A stretch of DNA of 64,000 nucleotides from Saitoella complicata NRRL Y-17804 (taxonomy: Eukaryota > Ascomycota > Saitoellomycetes > Saitoellales > Saitoellaceae). The notes beneath the pieces were generated by a model that ran no database searches, had not been told where the DNA came from, and worked only from the letters and a program-made list of their open reading frames with translations. A program made the translations under genes and the position numbers. Positions 11,306-22,602 of this stretch are shown piece after piece. Every line of letters starts with the position of its first letter. Positions within the stretch are counted from its first letter, which is position 1. The stretch covers positions 248,001 through 312,000 of the forward strand of contig NW_017566993.1 of NCBI RefSeq assembly GCF_001661265.1. The letters run 5' to 3'.

Positions 11306-11393
11306 AATCATGGATTAAGCCCAATTTTCCTTGGTGCGCGCGAATACAAGTGAGAATCGTGGTTTATGATGCTGATGAATCATGGATTAAGCC
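11306..11393. repeat. Paired AATCATGGATTAAGCC repeats
   Basis: AATCATGGATTAAGCC occurs at 11306-11321 and again, with an extra leading G, at 11377-11393. Related words recur at about 12528-12545 (ATCATCGATTAAGCG) and, in both orientations, at 13080-13265 (TTTAATCCATGA, GTGGATTAATCCAC). Confidence 0.6.
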
Positions 11394-11529
11394 GAAATTT
11401 ACTGTGGATTATGCTGAATAGGCCCTACGGACGATTTGCTCATGTTATCTACATGACCTCAGCATGTACACACCACGTAAGTTTACAGGTTGTGTACCCG
11501 TGGGAGGTGATGTAATCAGTCCTGTAATC

Positions 11530-11560
11530 AAATTACATGACGACCGTTGTCATGTAATTT
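11530..11560. repeat. Perfect inverted repeat, 12-bp arms
   Basis: AAATTACATGAC at 11530-11541 and its exact reverse complement at 11549-11560 flank a 7-nt loop (GACCGTT). A second palindrome, CACGAGCA-CA-TGCTCGTG, lies at 11704-11721, and further CATGTAATTT words occur nearby. Confidence 0.75.
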
Positions 11561-14104
11561 GCAGACTGAGTACAGAACATTGTGAAGTGTATCACGTACA
11601 ACGAAATCATAGATCAATTGGACGATTGACAGGCTAGCAGCATTCTTTCAACTAGCCAGCCCTACTGAGTCAGCGGTCGTGTAATCGTCATGTAATTTCT
11701 TTGCACGAGCACATGCTCGTGGATTTTCCCTTGTGTAATCTATCTGTGCTCGTGTAATGTCTTTGTTTGTGTAACTCGAGCGACAGCGCTGGTAAAGTTG
11801 CGGTTTTCATGGCTACGACCCGTTCTCATGAGTCGCGGTTCACCCTTGTGACCTCCACAACCGGGGTGCATCAACAACAATTGTCTAATAAGTGCCTCCT
11901 GCTCGATTCCACATGTCATCCCGGCCTGCCCGCACATACCGATTGACAAATTCTGTCTCGCCTTCCGTGTATACGTCGTTCCAAATGACTCCGCCCTATG
12001 CAACCCCACCCACTCTCCCTCTGCTGCGAATTTCAGGGTCTGGTGCCCTTCCAAAATTGCAAGGGATACGGTATTGGTCCCAGAAACTCGCGTTCCTACA
12101 ACTCCCCCGGTACAGCACTGAGCCCATCCCCCTTAAGCTTTGCCTGCCCCACCTATGTATTACATACTTGTACATCGTCATACACCTTCCCCGACTATTA
12201 CCTGCTACTACTGCTACTACTACTACTACTGATTGACACGTATATGAGGAACATACCCGGCTGAGCCCTACCAAGGGAAGGTGTGAGCGGCAGCTGCTAC
12301 CACGAGTTTGGGTCTCCAATTAACATGATCGCTGTTCTGTCATTTACATGCTACCTGGTCCTCGGTTACAGATTTGGTGGTCTGTATGTTATATGACCGT
12401 TTACATGACTGTGTACAGACTATGACATGCTGTTTGAAAACGGAACGGAACACTTCGTAGGGAGGATTGCGGATTATATGGAACAGAATCATGAATTACG
12501 GGGTAAAGACTCATGGTTTGAGTCCCGAAAATCATCGATTAAGCGAGACTTTGTAATCCAGAATTCTCTCGACCGTAGAGTGGCCCTGTGACTCAGGATG
12601 TTAGCGCAGGCTTCTCGTTCGATAGTGAGCGCATCATTGATTTTACACGAGCAAAATCCACGAGCGCTGAGTCCCTAAACCTTGGGATAGTGTTTAATAT
12701 CTGCTCCCTAAAATGCATGACTTTTGTGCTTTGGGTAAAGCGTAACATTATCATGGATAATGGGACCCAAACCTCCAAAAATGTGGCCCATGAGATTAGG
12801 CACAATGTAAATTCATTACACGATGTGGGTAGCATAATCTTCCGACATATCACGTTCAATCCTGCAAACCACGATTCCTATAAGAATCAAGGCCAGATGC
12901 CCGGAATTCTTGAGCAGAGTTTGGGACAATTATGAGGCCAAGCAGAGAACAGATCGAGATCATAGGTACGAAATGCGCCATTATGACTATACTAATGTAG
13001 CTCTGATAGCAATCCTCATGGTTCTTTAATCAACGTTAGCACAAACCTACATTCGTAAAAGATCATGGAATTCAAAATCCTGTTTAATCCATGAGTTTGG
13101 ATGGTGGATTAATCCACAATTCTATTCATGATAATCCACGATATGATTCTGCATGATCCATGTTGAAATTTACAATCCATGTGTAATCCCATGGCCAGAT
13201 TAATCTACAATTTTGAGGTGGATTACATACTTGCCCTAGGAGAAGTCGTGTTTAATCCATGATCTTTCACTTTGTAGGTCAAGCTCAATGGGAAGGAAGC
13301 CCTACGAACCTGGCGTTTGTGGAATCCAGTAGTGAAAATTTCATGTTATGGAAGGTGAGACTTTCTGCTCATGAAAATTCCAGAGTTGACTTGCAGAAGT
13401 ACATGCCGGAAATTCCGTGGCATGGGCGATTGGACCCAATTCCATGAGCGCCAGGTCTATAGGGTGGTGATGCCTCCCATGCCGTCCTCTTCACATGAGC
13501 TACTGGTAGACTCCGCTCCACGACAGTACTCTTGACACACACACCCACAACAGCGACAATCAACATCGACTTTATGCAATGAACGCAGGCGACCAGCTTC
13601 ATCCAGCAACATCCGACTAAGATTAGCTTGGCCGCGAGCGGCGAGGTGCTACGTCTACAGCTGATTGTGCTCAATAATACCGGTACTCCTTGTACACCTT
13701 TTGGCAAAGTCCGCAGCGCTGGCTGTCATTACCCTACGAGCCCCCCGAATTCGACTGTCACGAATACTTGATTCGTGATTGCACAAATATGGAATAACAC
13801 ATTCCACTTTCAGCAAAGGCACTCCAATATGTCATTCAACTGTACGAAAAACATGAATAAAGTGGGAAAGTATTCAAGTAGAGTGGAATTCCAATTCATG
13901 GTGCACGAATACCTTATTGGACGGGTTTGGATCGTGAGGTTGGCTAGATTTCATGGGTCTTTGAGGGTCTTTGAGGTTTTTGGAGGGAGGAGGGTCTTCG
14001 AGGATCAAGAGTCGAGGGTCTTTGATGGATCGACAAGGATCAATGGTCTTTGGTAGCAGTTCTTCGGTCTGCGCCTCTCGAGAGTGACATGTGAGCACTG
14101 CTGA

Positions 14105-14302
14105 TGCGCTGGCAAATTTCACCAAGTCCTCAGCACCAACCAGGAACCCACCACCTTCAACATCTCAATCTCCCTGGGTGTCTCACGACTGACTGACGAA
14201 AGCATCGAATCCTACACCTCCCTGGTCCTCTCCCATCTGTTCTCCCGATGCTATGGCTTGTATCGTCTCAACCCACACTGGGCACATGATCGCTGTTGCT
14301 GA
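14105..14302 (+). pseudogene. Possible DNA-transposon (MULE-like) transposase relic
   Basis: A 65-codon open stretch without an ATG, bounded by stops. It reads coding-like, with FNISISLGVSRLTDESIESY, TSLVLSHLFSRCYGLYRL and a terminal HWAHDRCC. The spacing resembles the core of MULE/FAR1-type transposases, where a beta strand is followed by DE(T/S)xESYTWLLxxL. No upstream catalytic part or zinc-binding part was seen. This is a weak family guess from pattern only. Confidence 0.25.
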
Positions 14303-15000
14303 AAGGCTAACATGATAATGTTTAATCTCGACACTCTTGCTTGATGTCTCCTCTTATTTGGGTGAGTCCCACACTTTGTTGACAGCAACAGTAAAACGAC
14401 TATTCATCGGGATTTACTAACCCGCCCTGACCCAATGGCAATGAAGGTTCGTGATAGGAAACAGCCCGGAAAGAAGACCTTGCGCACTTCAGGAGCATTG
14501 AATCGATACATGTCCAATCGCAGTTTCCAAGATGATCCAGAGTTTCACGTTGACGATGATGATGACAATGATGATGAAGACGATGAACTTGTTTCGGCTG
14601 AGTGGACAAAGAAGAGATGAGAGGAAGCGTCATAGTATGCATATGTGCGTTGACAGTGGGAATTGAGGCAAGGTTGGGCTTCTGAAATTTTCAGGACTTG
14701 TTTAAGTTTCAATAATGTCAATGGGCCTAGATTGATGACCTGTGATAGATGGGACCAATGAACGTCACGTCTGTGCAGTGTGCAGTCATGAGGTAGAATA
14801 GTATAACAGTGTAGTGTTGGTAAATCGTATAAAAAAATTCTACTTTCAAGACGAATTGTCAATCCAGATTGTGCCCAGAATATCCCACTAACTCGAATAA
14901 CTCTATTCGTGATACTCGATAATTTATTCGTGTTTTATAACCGTGTTTGGTAAAATTTGGGGGTCTCGTAGGGATTCTATCCGAGCATTCAAATTCTGTT

Positions 15001-15050
15001 CTGGAATTCCATAAGCAAATCTCACATTCCATAATATGGAAATTCCAGAA
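15001..15050. repeat. Imperfect inverted repeat/hairpin
   Basis: CTGGAATTCCATAA at 15001-15014 pairs with TATGGAAATTCCAG ending about 15048, with one bulge. Nested inside is the palindrome TTCCATAATATGGAA (15027-15041). It may be the end of a small decayed element. Confidence 0.5.
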
Positions 15051-15181
15051 GTCTGACCATGGAAAATCAAAATTGAATTCCATGAGCGCTAAGATCGTAG
15101 GGAATGGCGGTCTCATGTATGCGGTATGTCATGTGCAATACGAACTGTAAAACATACATATGTAGCTAATTCTGGCACAAA

Positions 15182-16373
15182 CTAAAGCTTGGAGTCGTCT
15201 TCTTGCGCGATTTTGATGACCAGCTTCCCAAATCTGCAACAAAAATTAATGGATGGCTAGGAGAACGTCGTGCATGCGCAACATACTGGGACCCGTTCTT
15301 CATCACGGAAAATGCGTCTTCGAGACCTGCAAAACCATTGTCAAATGACCTCTCAACCACCGGTCTTATGTTCTTGTTGGCGACGAATTTGATCATGTCA
15401 CGAAATTCTTGTTTTGAGCCCATTGTTGAGCCACGAAGTTCTTACAGAGTGTTAGTGATTCCAGACGACGCCGAGAAGTGCTTTACGAACCTATGTTCTT
15501 CAAACAAGCAGCCATCGTGTACGTAATTTTCGGGCCGGTTGTCATACCGTAGGTTGTAATAATACCTCCTCTTCGGAGGAGACTGGTCGTTTTCTCGACA
15601 ATGTCGCCTCCAGCGCTGTCAATCACAATGTCCAACTCGGGTCTGGTCTTTGGCAAGAGTTCCCTCAATTCCTTCTGCCACGACGGTGACTTGTAATTGA
15701 CCCCACCAGCTGCGCCCATAGACTTCGCCCGGTCAATCTTCTCCTGACTCCCAGATGTGACAAAGACAAGGGCACCCGCCGCGATGGCCAATTGCATAGC
15801 GGATATAGCGACACCTCCTCCTATGCCAGTGATGAGAACGTGACACTCGGACAATGCTTTGGCTGTCTTTGACTTGGTAAATACTGCACGGTAAGCCGTA
15901 AGGAATCCCAAAGGCAGTGCCGCCGCCTCAGAATTGGAGAGGTGACGGGGGGCCTCGACAAGCTCCTCCGGGGAGATAGCAAGGTATTCCACGAAAGTTC
16001 CATCGGAGCAAAGTTTTGTCCCACCCAGGATAGCATATTGACCTTCAGGACCTTCAGGGTCCTTCTCCCATCCACGTCCTGGCACCAGCACCACGCGTTT
16101 GCCGACCCAGTCTTTGTTATCATCCGAACCGCTCTGAACTACTACACCCACAGCGTCCGCACCCAGGGGGACGTCAAAAGTGACACCGGGGTAAAGATTT
16201 TGACGGCAGAATAGGTCGCGATGGTTGAGGGCGGCAGCTAGTATTTTGACCAGCACTTGGCCCGAGGAGGGTTGGGGAACGGGGCGATCAGCCAGCTTGA
16301 GCGGGTACCATACCTTGCCAGGAGCACCTTCAACTTGTTCGAGGACAACAGCTTTCATCGTTGTCTTTGCCAT
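15182..16373 (-). CDS. MDR-family zinc-type alcohol dehydrogenase-like oxidoreductase
   Basis: Exons 16373-15491, 15440-15287 and 15233-15182 give 362 aa. The N-terminal GroES-like domain has LVKILAAALNHRDLFCRQ and GADAVGVVVQSG. The Rossmann part has LITGIGGGVAISAMQLAIAAG as the NAD(P)-binding motif, then IDSAGGD and RRGGIITTYG. The splices restore LKNIELRGSTMGSKQEFRD and KNGSQFGKLVIKIAQ. It resembles the fungal YogA-like group (quinone oxidoreductase/zinc-type ADH-like), where the structural zinc cysteines are absent, as here. Substrate is unknown. It is divergent from a small unknown gene. Confidence 0.88.
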
Positions 16374-16529
16374 TGCAACTGATCCTATCTTCAGATTGTG
16401 ATAGGTTGGAATGGGGAGGAGGAGGAGTGGGGAGGTGGGGTGGTGCGGGGTGCATGGCGCGGTGCTGTCATCGGAGTGACCAAGACGCGGTTCAACGGAC
16501 GTCTATACTCACCACACCCATCAACAACC

Positions 16530-16875
16530 ATGGCCAACCCGTATCAGAAGGTATCCGCCGCCTCGATGGCGTCCGAATCTCTTGCTGGCAACCCTCGTCC
16601 ATCACTGGCTCCTCGCAAGTCGAGTTACGCCGTCGATTCAGCTTCCAATGCTATAGCTACTGCACCGCCGGCATCACCAGGCGGCGGAAGTACGAATTAC
16701 GCGGATCTTAAAAGGTCACGGATGGAAGGTATGTTTCGTTTCATGGCTACCGAGTAATGATGCGTATTGAAGACATTTCAAAGGAATGTTGAGTCCCACG
16801 GGCACCAGAAAATCATATTTTGAGGCGGCCAGAGATCACGGAGAGGGGTATTCTACGTCCACTCCAGACCAGTAA
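16530..16875 (+). CDS. Small conserved-looking protein of unknown function
   Basis: Exons 16530-16728 and 16784-16875 give 96 aa. The unspliced frame stops at once after the donor, while removing the 55-nt intron yields MEGMLSPTGTRKSYFEAARD followed by HGEGYSTSTPDQ and a stop. The N-terminal half is Ser/Ala/Pro-rich. The C-terminal SPTG-RKSYFEA block looks like a conserved short motif. I do not recognise a named family. Soluble; no signal peptide or membrane segment. Confidence 0.65.
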
Positions 16876-16963
16876 GGCAGGGATACTGGAAATATATTAT
16901 TTTAATCCGAGACGTTTCCTTGCTGTTGCCTCTGTAACACGAGCAGCTGTTGATGGACGTTTA

Positions 16964-18780
16964 CTAAATGATTACTATACCACCTTCAGCAAGCTTACGT
17001 GCGGTCAACTGAGCTTCCAAATCGAGCTCCTCGAGGCTCTTTGTTAACGTCGCGACCTCATCCAGCTGACGCTGACGCTTAGCGTCTTCTACCATTCCTT
17101 GCACTAGAAATCTCTGTTCCTCGAGTACCATGAGCTGCTCACGCAGCTTAGTCTCTGCGTCTTCCGAAAGTGTATTCTGAACTTCATCAACAGCGGCCCC
17201 TTGACTGGTCGTCAAAGGTGTACCGGCACTCCGTTGGACCGACTGTAATGGTACAAGGTTCACGCTCATGAACTGTGTCGCCATCTGATGTATCGCTATC
17301 TGAAGCTTCTCCTGTGCCAGCGACTCTGCAGGTAGATTACGGATTCTCTTAGAGATCGCGTCATACTGCGCAAAAGCATCAACGAGACGTCTGCGAAGCC
17401 GCAATGCTTCACCGGCAGGTGGATCATGATTGGATTCAAGATTCCTGACTGCTTGCATCCGGTCAAGTTCTTCGTAAAACCTTGGAACCATAGATTCAAT
17501 TCCCCTCTTGTATTGGAGCAGATTCTGGTCGCAGGTCAGTATCAATGCCACCGTGGGACAAAAAGGAACCATACGTCATATAGCTTGATGCATTGAGCCA
17601 CGGTAACCGAGTGATTCTTAAAATCGTTCTTGCCAAACAATGTTTTTTTACAGTCGTGGCACACCCTTAAGATGATCGGGGAACTTAAAGCGTCCTTACC
17701 ATTGACCGCAAACTCAACGCCGGACGAGCAGTCTGTCGAAGGACTTCCACAGACCACACGACCGCAAACCCGACAGTGATGCTTTCGACGAGAAAAGGAG
17801 AACATGGAGCTGGGCTGGCAGTAAGCTCGACGTCAGGGCGTGGCACATTCAACATACCGGCATATCGGGCAGTTCACGACCGCCTTATCGTCTTCCCACT
17901 TGATTACGCTTTGTTCCAAGGCTTTTTGCTGCGTTCGAGATAAGGTAACCGTGCGTAAAAGGCTAATCCTGGGCGAAGGATCGTGATCGTAGGTCGTTGA
18001 TAAAAGGGAGAGAAGCTAAAGAATGTTAGTAAGCCAAAGACTTCACGTCGACATACTTGCCTTGTGTAGACGCTTCTCTAGACGTCGCAATTCAAGATAA
18101 GATTTATCAACGACTTTTCGACGGAGTGCCACGAACGATTCCGTATGGTTCCGATGGACGGCTGAAGCGGAGTCAATATACAGGTACTCCTTACCGTCTG
18201 TATCAGTATTTGGGGTTGAGGATGGGACAACAGTCCCGCAAGAACCATAACCACCAGATGCTGACATGGAAGTCAACTCGGGAATAGGAGTATCAAAAGC
18301 AAGAAGACCTGCCAGAGACCCTGCGCGATCGAAAGAGTCTAGACCTCTAAGTTTCTCCTGCAACATGGTCGTTTGGAAGGATCGTGCTCGACCCATGTTC
18401 TTTTCGAACCATGACCTAAAGCCTTCCTTCTGCGAAGAAGGTAACTCCGCATGATCAGTGTCAAGATGAGCATTTAATGCCTGTAACGTGTCCTGCCCGT
18501 ACATGAGGTTAGAGCCCTTCATCACAGCCGTGGTCAGTCGTCATACCGCGGAATGATTGCAAATCGGGCAAGATAGTGGAAAGTCTTGAATACGGCTAGG
18601 AGATGATTCCGGCTGACCGTAAGAGCTCAAGGAGGGCTCACTTCCACTGGGAGTAAGCGGAGGCCTTCTCACAGCAGAAGTGTCGCGGGACGATGATGCG
18701 GACGAAGAAGACTGTGGAGGGCCAAGAGTACGAGGAGTGGTAGTTGTGAATGGACCAGCAGATTTGGATCGAGCATGCAT
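16964..18780 (-). CDS. PEP7: FYVE-finger vesicle tethering protein Vac1/Pep7 (rabenosyn-5-like)
   Basis: Exons 18780-18547, 18492-18061, 18015-17858, 17809-17575 and 17524-16964 give 539 aa. The N-terminus has a C2H2 finger restored by intron 1 (CPICNHSADTLQALNAHLDT, spacing C-x2-C-x12-H-x4-H). A FYVE zinc finger follows at about residues 270-350 (NCPICRSMFSFSRRKHHCRV, VCGSPSTDC, CHDCKK). The rest is coiled coil. The protein binds PI3P and Rab5/Vps21 in Golgi-to-endosome fusion. Intron 2 (18060-18016) uses a GC-AG pair, GCAAGT, because the nearby GT donor would break the frame; its branch site TTACTAAC is strong. Confidence 0.9.
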
Positions 18781-18985
18781 TGGGAGGGGCGGTCGCAGGA
18801 GGAGCAGCAGCTGGCCATGGGTGCCCAGGCGTTGGTGGAGTGTTTACCCGCCTGCCCGCGCCCTGACTACAGTGGCAGCAGGAACCCGAGGCCGTATATA
18901 CAATTACAAGTACAATTAAATGAGGTGTAGATTTATATTAAGCACAACAACGAGTAAGGTATCACAACAGCCGCCAGCACTGATT

Positions 18986-20629
18986 TTAGATGGGAAGCTC
19001 GAAAGAGATGTTGACATCCGACTTCCTCGCCATCGACACAATCTTGCTGAAGTCCGTAACGCGCTCGGCCGCCTCGTCGAGGGAGTCAATAGCGAAAATC
19101 TTCAAACCGGACTTGGACAACTGCAACGAAGCCTCAGTAAACGTTTTAGACAGGGATAGCGGCTTCACTTACGAGTTCCTGGGCTTCTCTCATGTTGGTA
19201 CCTTGCAGACGAGCAATAACGGGGATCTGGAGGTTCATGTTTTGGACAGTCTGGATGAGACCCTGTGCAATGTTGTCGCAACGGACGATACCACCGAAGA
19301 TGTTGACGAAGATGGCGGTCACCTTAGGATCCTTGGTAATCAAACCTAGACGCAGGAAAAAGAAGTCAGCCACCTTGTACACTGTAGTACATGTTACGGC
19401 GGGGTCTTACCGAAAGCCTCCTCGATAGCCTTGGGAGTGGCGGAACCACCGACATCGAGGAAGTTGGCTGGGGATCCACCGTAGAGCTGGATAATGTCCA
19501 TGGTAGCCATGGCCAAACCAGCACCGTTGACCAAACATCCAATATTACCATCAAGCTTAATGAAGTTGAGACCGAACTCAGCGGCCTTAACCTCATCGGC
19601 ATCCTCCTGAGTAGTGTCACGCTTCTCGAACACCTCCTTCTGTCTAAATTCGGCATTGTCATCGAATCCGAACTTGGCGTCCATGGCCAAAACCTCGTGT
19701 TCGTGAGTCTCAGAGAGCGGGTTGATCTCGATCTGGGTAGCGTCCTTCTCAATGAAGACCTTGTAAAGCTTAGAAATAGTGTCTGCCGCCTCATCGATAC
19801 ACGCGGGGGTGAAACCCATCTTCTTCGCGAGCCCCTTGGCCAACTCCGGGGTGACACCAGTGTTGATGTCAACGGGCTGCCTGATGATAGCATCAGGGTT
19901 CTCAGCAGCAACAGTCTCGATATCAACACCACCCTGAGACGAAGCAACAATAACAGGTCCCTGGCTGACACGGTCCATGAGAATGGCAAGGTAGTACTCA
20001 CGACGAGCAAACTTGCGCTCACAAATGTAAACAGCGTTACACAACCTACCACCAGCACCGGTCTGCTTGGTGACGAGCTTGTGACCCAACATCTGCTCGG
20101 CGAACATCTTGGCCTCATGAGGACTGGTCAACAGATCAGCAAGTATTCCCAACGAACACAACATCCCATACTCACGAGAAGATGGTTCTAACACCGCCCT
20201 TCAAACCGTTGTCGAAGGTACCCTTTCCACGACCACCAGCAAGAACCTGGGCCTTGATGACCATATCCTCTGTGTCTGATAGATATTGTCAGCAATATTG
20301 CATAGTGAAATGGGAGATGAGCACGCACTCAATTGCTTCGCAATGGCCTCAGCCTCAGCAGCCGTCTTTGCGACTCCACCCTTGGGAACACCGACACCGT
20401 ACTACTCAATCGCCGTCAGTCGTCGGCAAATAACGGTTCCAAGGCCTGCGCACCTCTCTAAGGAGATCGGCCGACAAGTACTCGTGAATGGAGAGGTTCC
20501 TCTTCTGGAGGAAACCGGGCTGCGGCGGAAGAAAGATCAGCCAGTGCATCAATTGCGCAGCGGTCAATGCGCACGAACCTGGGGGGCCTTGGCGGCAGAG
20601 GCCAGCGATGATCGAGCGAGCCTGAACAT
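18986..20629 (-). CDS. LSC2: Succinyl-CoA ligase beta subunit, mitochondrial
   Basis: Seven exons (20629-20579, 20519-20454, 20401-20329, 20275-20176, 20123-19411, 19345-19173, 19120-18986) give 436 aa. A short presequence [17 protein letters not shown] precedes [20 protein letters not shown]. The ATP-grasp core shows [26 protein letters not shown] and the C-terminal ligase domain has [17 protein letters not shown]. It pairs with the alpha subunit to make ATP or GTP from succinyl-CoA in the TCA cycle. Introns are 52-65 nt and cluster in the 5' third. Confidence 0.95.
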
Positions 20630-20878
20630 TGTACTGTAAAATCTGATTCTCGTTCTCTGTCGCTCTCGCTGTCGCTGTTCGATACGTCTCGTCTTAGCGC
20701 GGCCCCAAACTCGGAAAGGTAACCCTGTGCACCTATGATCTCGGGACCTTCCCCTCACGCACGTGAACTGCTTCCGGTCAGCCTGAACCCGACAAAAACG
20801 GTAAGGTAGGTAAGGTATCGGTGTGTGTATTACAGCTATAATAAATGTTCCCAAAAGATAAACTCCGGCCTGTCCTAT

Positions 20879-22602
20879 CTATACTCCCGCGTCCCCGCCC
20901 AATGATTGCCGTTTTCGCTTCCGATTTTGGTCGTATCCTTCCGTGTCCGCTGGCCCAGATACCGATGGTGTCTCCTGGGGAGGATTCAACAGCGCGTGAA
21001 CGCTGCCTATGCTAGCACCCCGAGAGTTTGACCGCCCTGGTTCGCTTTCGTCCGGTAATGGCGGTGGAGGGCCCTCGGAGGTCAGCGGAGGCCGCGGCTG
21101 AGTTAAAGGTGCCGCTATGCGCACATGCTGTGCGTCGTGACTGTCAGGCATGTTTGGCGGAACCACGATGGAAGGCTCCCGCCATCTATACTGCTGGAGA
21201 TTTCTCAATTCTCCCGAAGAATTGCGATGCAGTGGATGTGGTGGAGACGGACGAGGCATTCCTGCGAAGGGGCTATACCCAGGATACGACATGTGCTGGA
21301 GACTGTCGCTCCTCGGAGGCAAATAAGGACGGGCACTCGACGTATAGCTATCCCGTTGATGGGGGTGAAATCGCTGGTAAGATTGCGGGCTGGATGTACT
21401 GCTTATCGTCGACATGTCGCTAATGCTCGGCCGTTCTGGAGGCTGCCAACCATACATAGTTGATCTTCGGCGATAAATATCTGCCTGTGAATAGGCACGT
21501 TGACTCATGTCCGATGTGATGTTTGCCACTGTATGCCGAAACTTCTCCAATTCCATATGCAGCTCGTTCACTAAGGACAAGTAAGCTATCTGATCACAGG
21601 ATGCGCTTTCAAGGCCCTTACCATCACGATGCAGCAGGCCGTCGGCTTTGTGTGCATCCGTAAGCGCGGCGATGAAACCAATCAAACCAGATTGAAGCTA
21701 TGAATGCCTCATTAGTGCAAGAAACCACTATATATCGATGGGTGCGCACCTGTTCGTAAGACTGCAAAGCCGATCTCACGGCGTGTGATTGACTAAGTAG
21801 TGCATTGTAGTTGTCTTCCAGGATGGCAACTCTCTCCGAGAGCATTTGGACAGTGTGATCACTTCGTGCTGCTTGCTCATCCGGCACTGTTGCATCCATA
21901 TACCCACCCGGGCCACCTAACTCCATTACCGGCGTTGGCAATGCCGAGGATCCATTCGAGTTTTGATGTGAATACGAATCTCGGTGTACGAGCGGCTGGC
22001 GAGAAGACTTGCGTTTGATGCCTTGCAGAGCATCCACGCCTCCTCGTTTGAAATTAGGGTGCTTGAATTCCCATACCGTGGACTCTGTGGACGAGTTTTG
22101 ATGGAACATGTCATTCACCTAAGCCAGGTCAGTCATGATGCCACAGAGAAAAGGATCGTCAACATACCTTATGGAACCCGTACATGTTCAATTGCCGGAC
22201 GAAACTCTGCCAGTTGTTGTGTTTGAAAAAATGGCTCAAGCACTTGGAAAATTCGGTAACTTCCTTGACCACAAACGTTTCTCCGGACGTTGTCCATGAA
22301 ATAAGATGCTGTATCGTAGGCTCTTCAACCATGGCGTAAAGCTTGTTAACGAATGCTGCTTGCACCTTGGGCTGCAAGGCGGGCGGAGGTTGTGATTGAA
22401 AGGGAGTGTTGCCCACAGCATTGGAAGCATTTACCTGGGCGGATGCAGAGATGCATGAAGGTGGTTGCTCCAGCATGGGTGGTGTGATCTGATCAGAAGT
22501 GGGCGACAAGGACGGATAGGTCGCGGGAACAGCAACCTCGGGAGGTCTGTTATCTTGGGCGGAGCTCATTGAGGCCGCAACGACGTTCTTATTATGTCCC
22601 AT
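20879..22602 (-). CDS. HSF-type transcription factor, Sfl1-like
   Basis: Exons 22602-22168, 22118-21750 and 21697-20879 give 540 aa as written. The HSF DNA-binding domain starts at about residue 75: AFVNKLYAMVEEPTIQHLIS, FSKCLSHFFKHNNWQSFVRQ, LNMYGFHKV, with the wing continuing VNDMFH and WEFKHPNFKRG in exon 2. A heptad region follows, then a long Pro/Ser-rich tail. A 51-nt stopless stretch at 21646-21596 (GTAAGG donor, CCTTAG acceptor) is probably a third intron, which would shorten the protein to 523 aa. Wing insertion and overall shape fit Sfl1-type repressors more than Hsf1, but this is inferred. Confidence 0.8.

Larger units (their letters stand above)
10814..15181. other. AT-rich, gene-poor repeat region
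   Basis: The only long gap in the window (about 4.4 kb). It is AT-rich and lacks any convincing intact gene. It holds degenerate TCATGGATTA/TAATCCATGA words, perfect hairpins, a CTA/CTG microsatellite near 12202-12230, purine-rich GGGTCTTTGAGG-like repeats near 13960-14045, and a possible transposase relic. This looks like decayed repeat sequence between two conserved genes (NGL2 and the MDR oxidoreductase). No end-to-end mobile element could be drawn. Confidence 0.6.

Noticed and set aside
12588-12935. 115-codon plus-strand frame in the repeat island
   Set aside because: No recognisable protein features; AT-rich chance open frame.
14435-14620. 60-codon frame with an Asp-rich run in the repeat island
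   Set aside because: Low complexity, no recognisable domain, and it lies in decayed repeat sequence.
19366-20191. Open frames on both strands over succinyl-CoA ligase beta
   Set aside because: They share the large exon of a clear conserved gene and have Ser/Arg- or Val/Leu-biased shadow composition.
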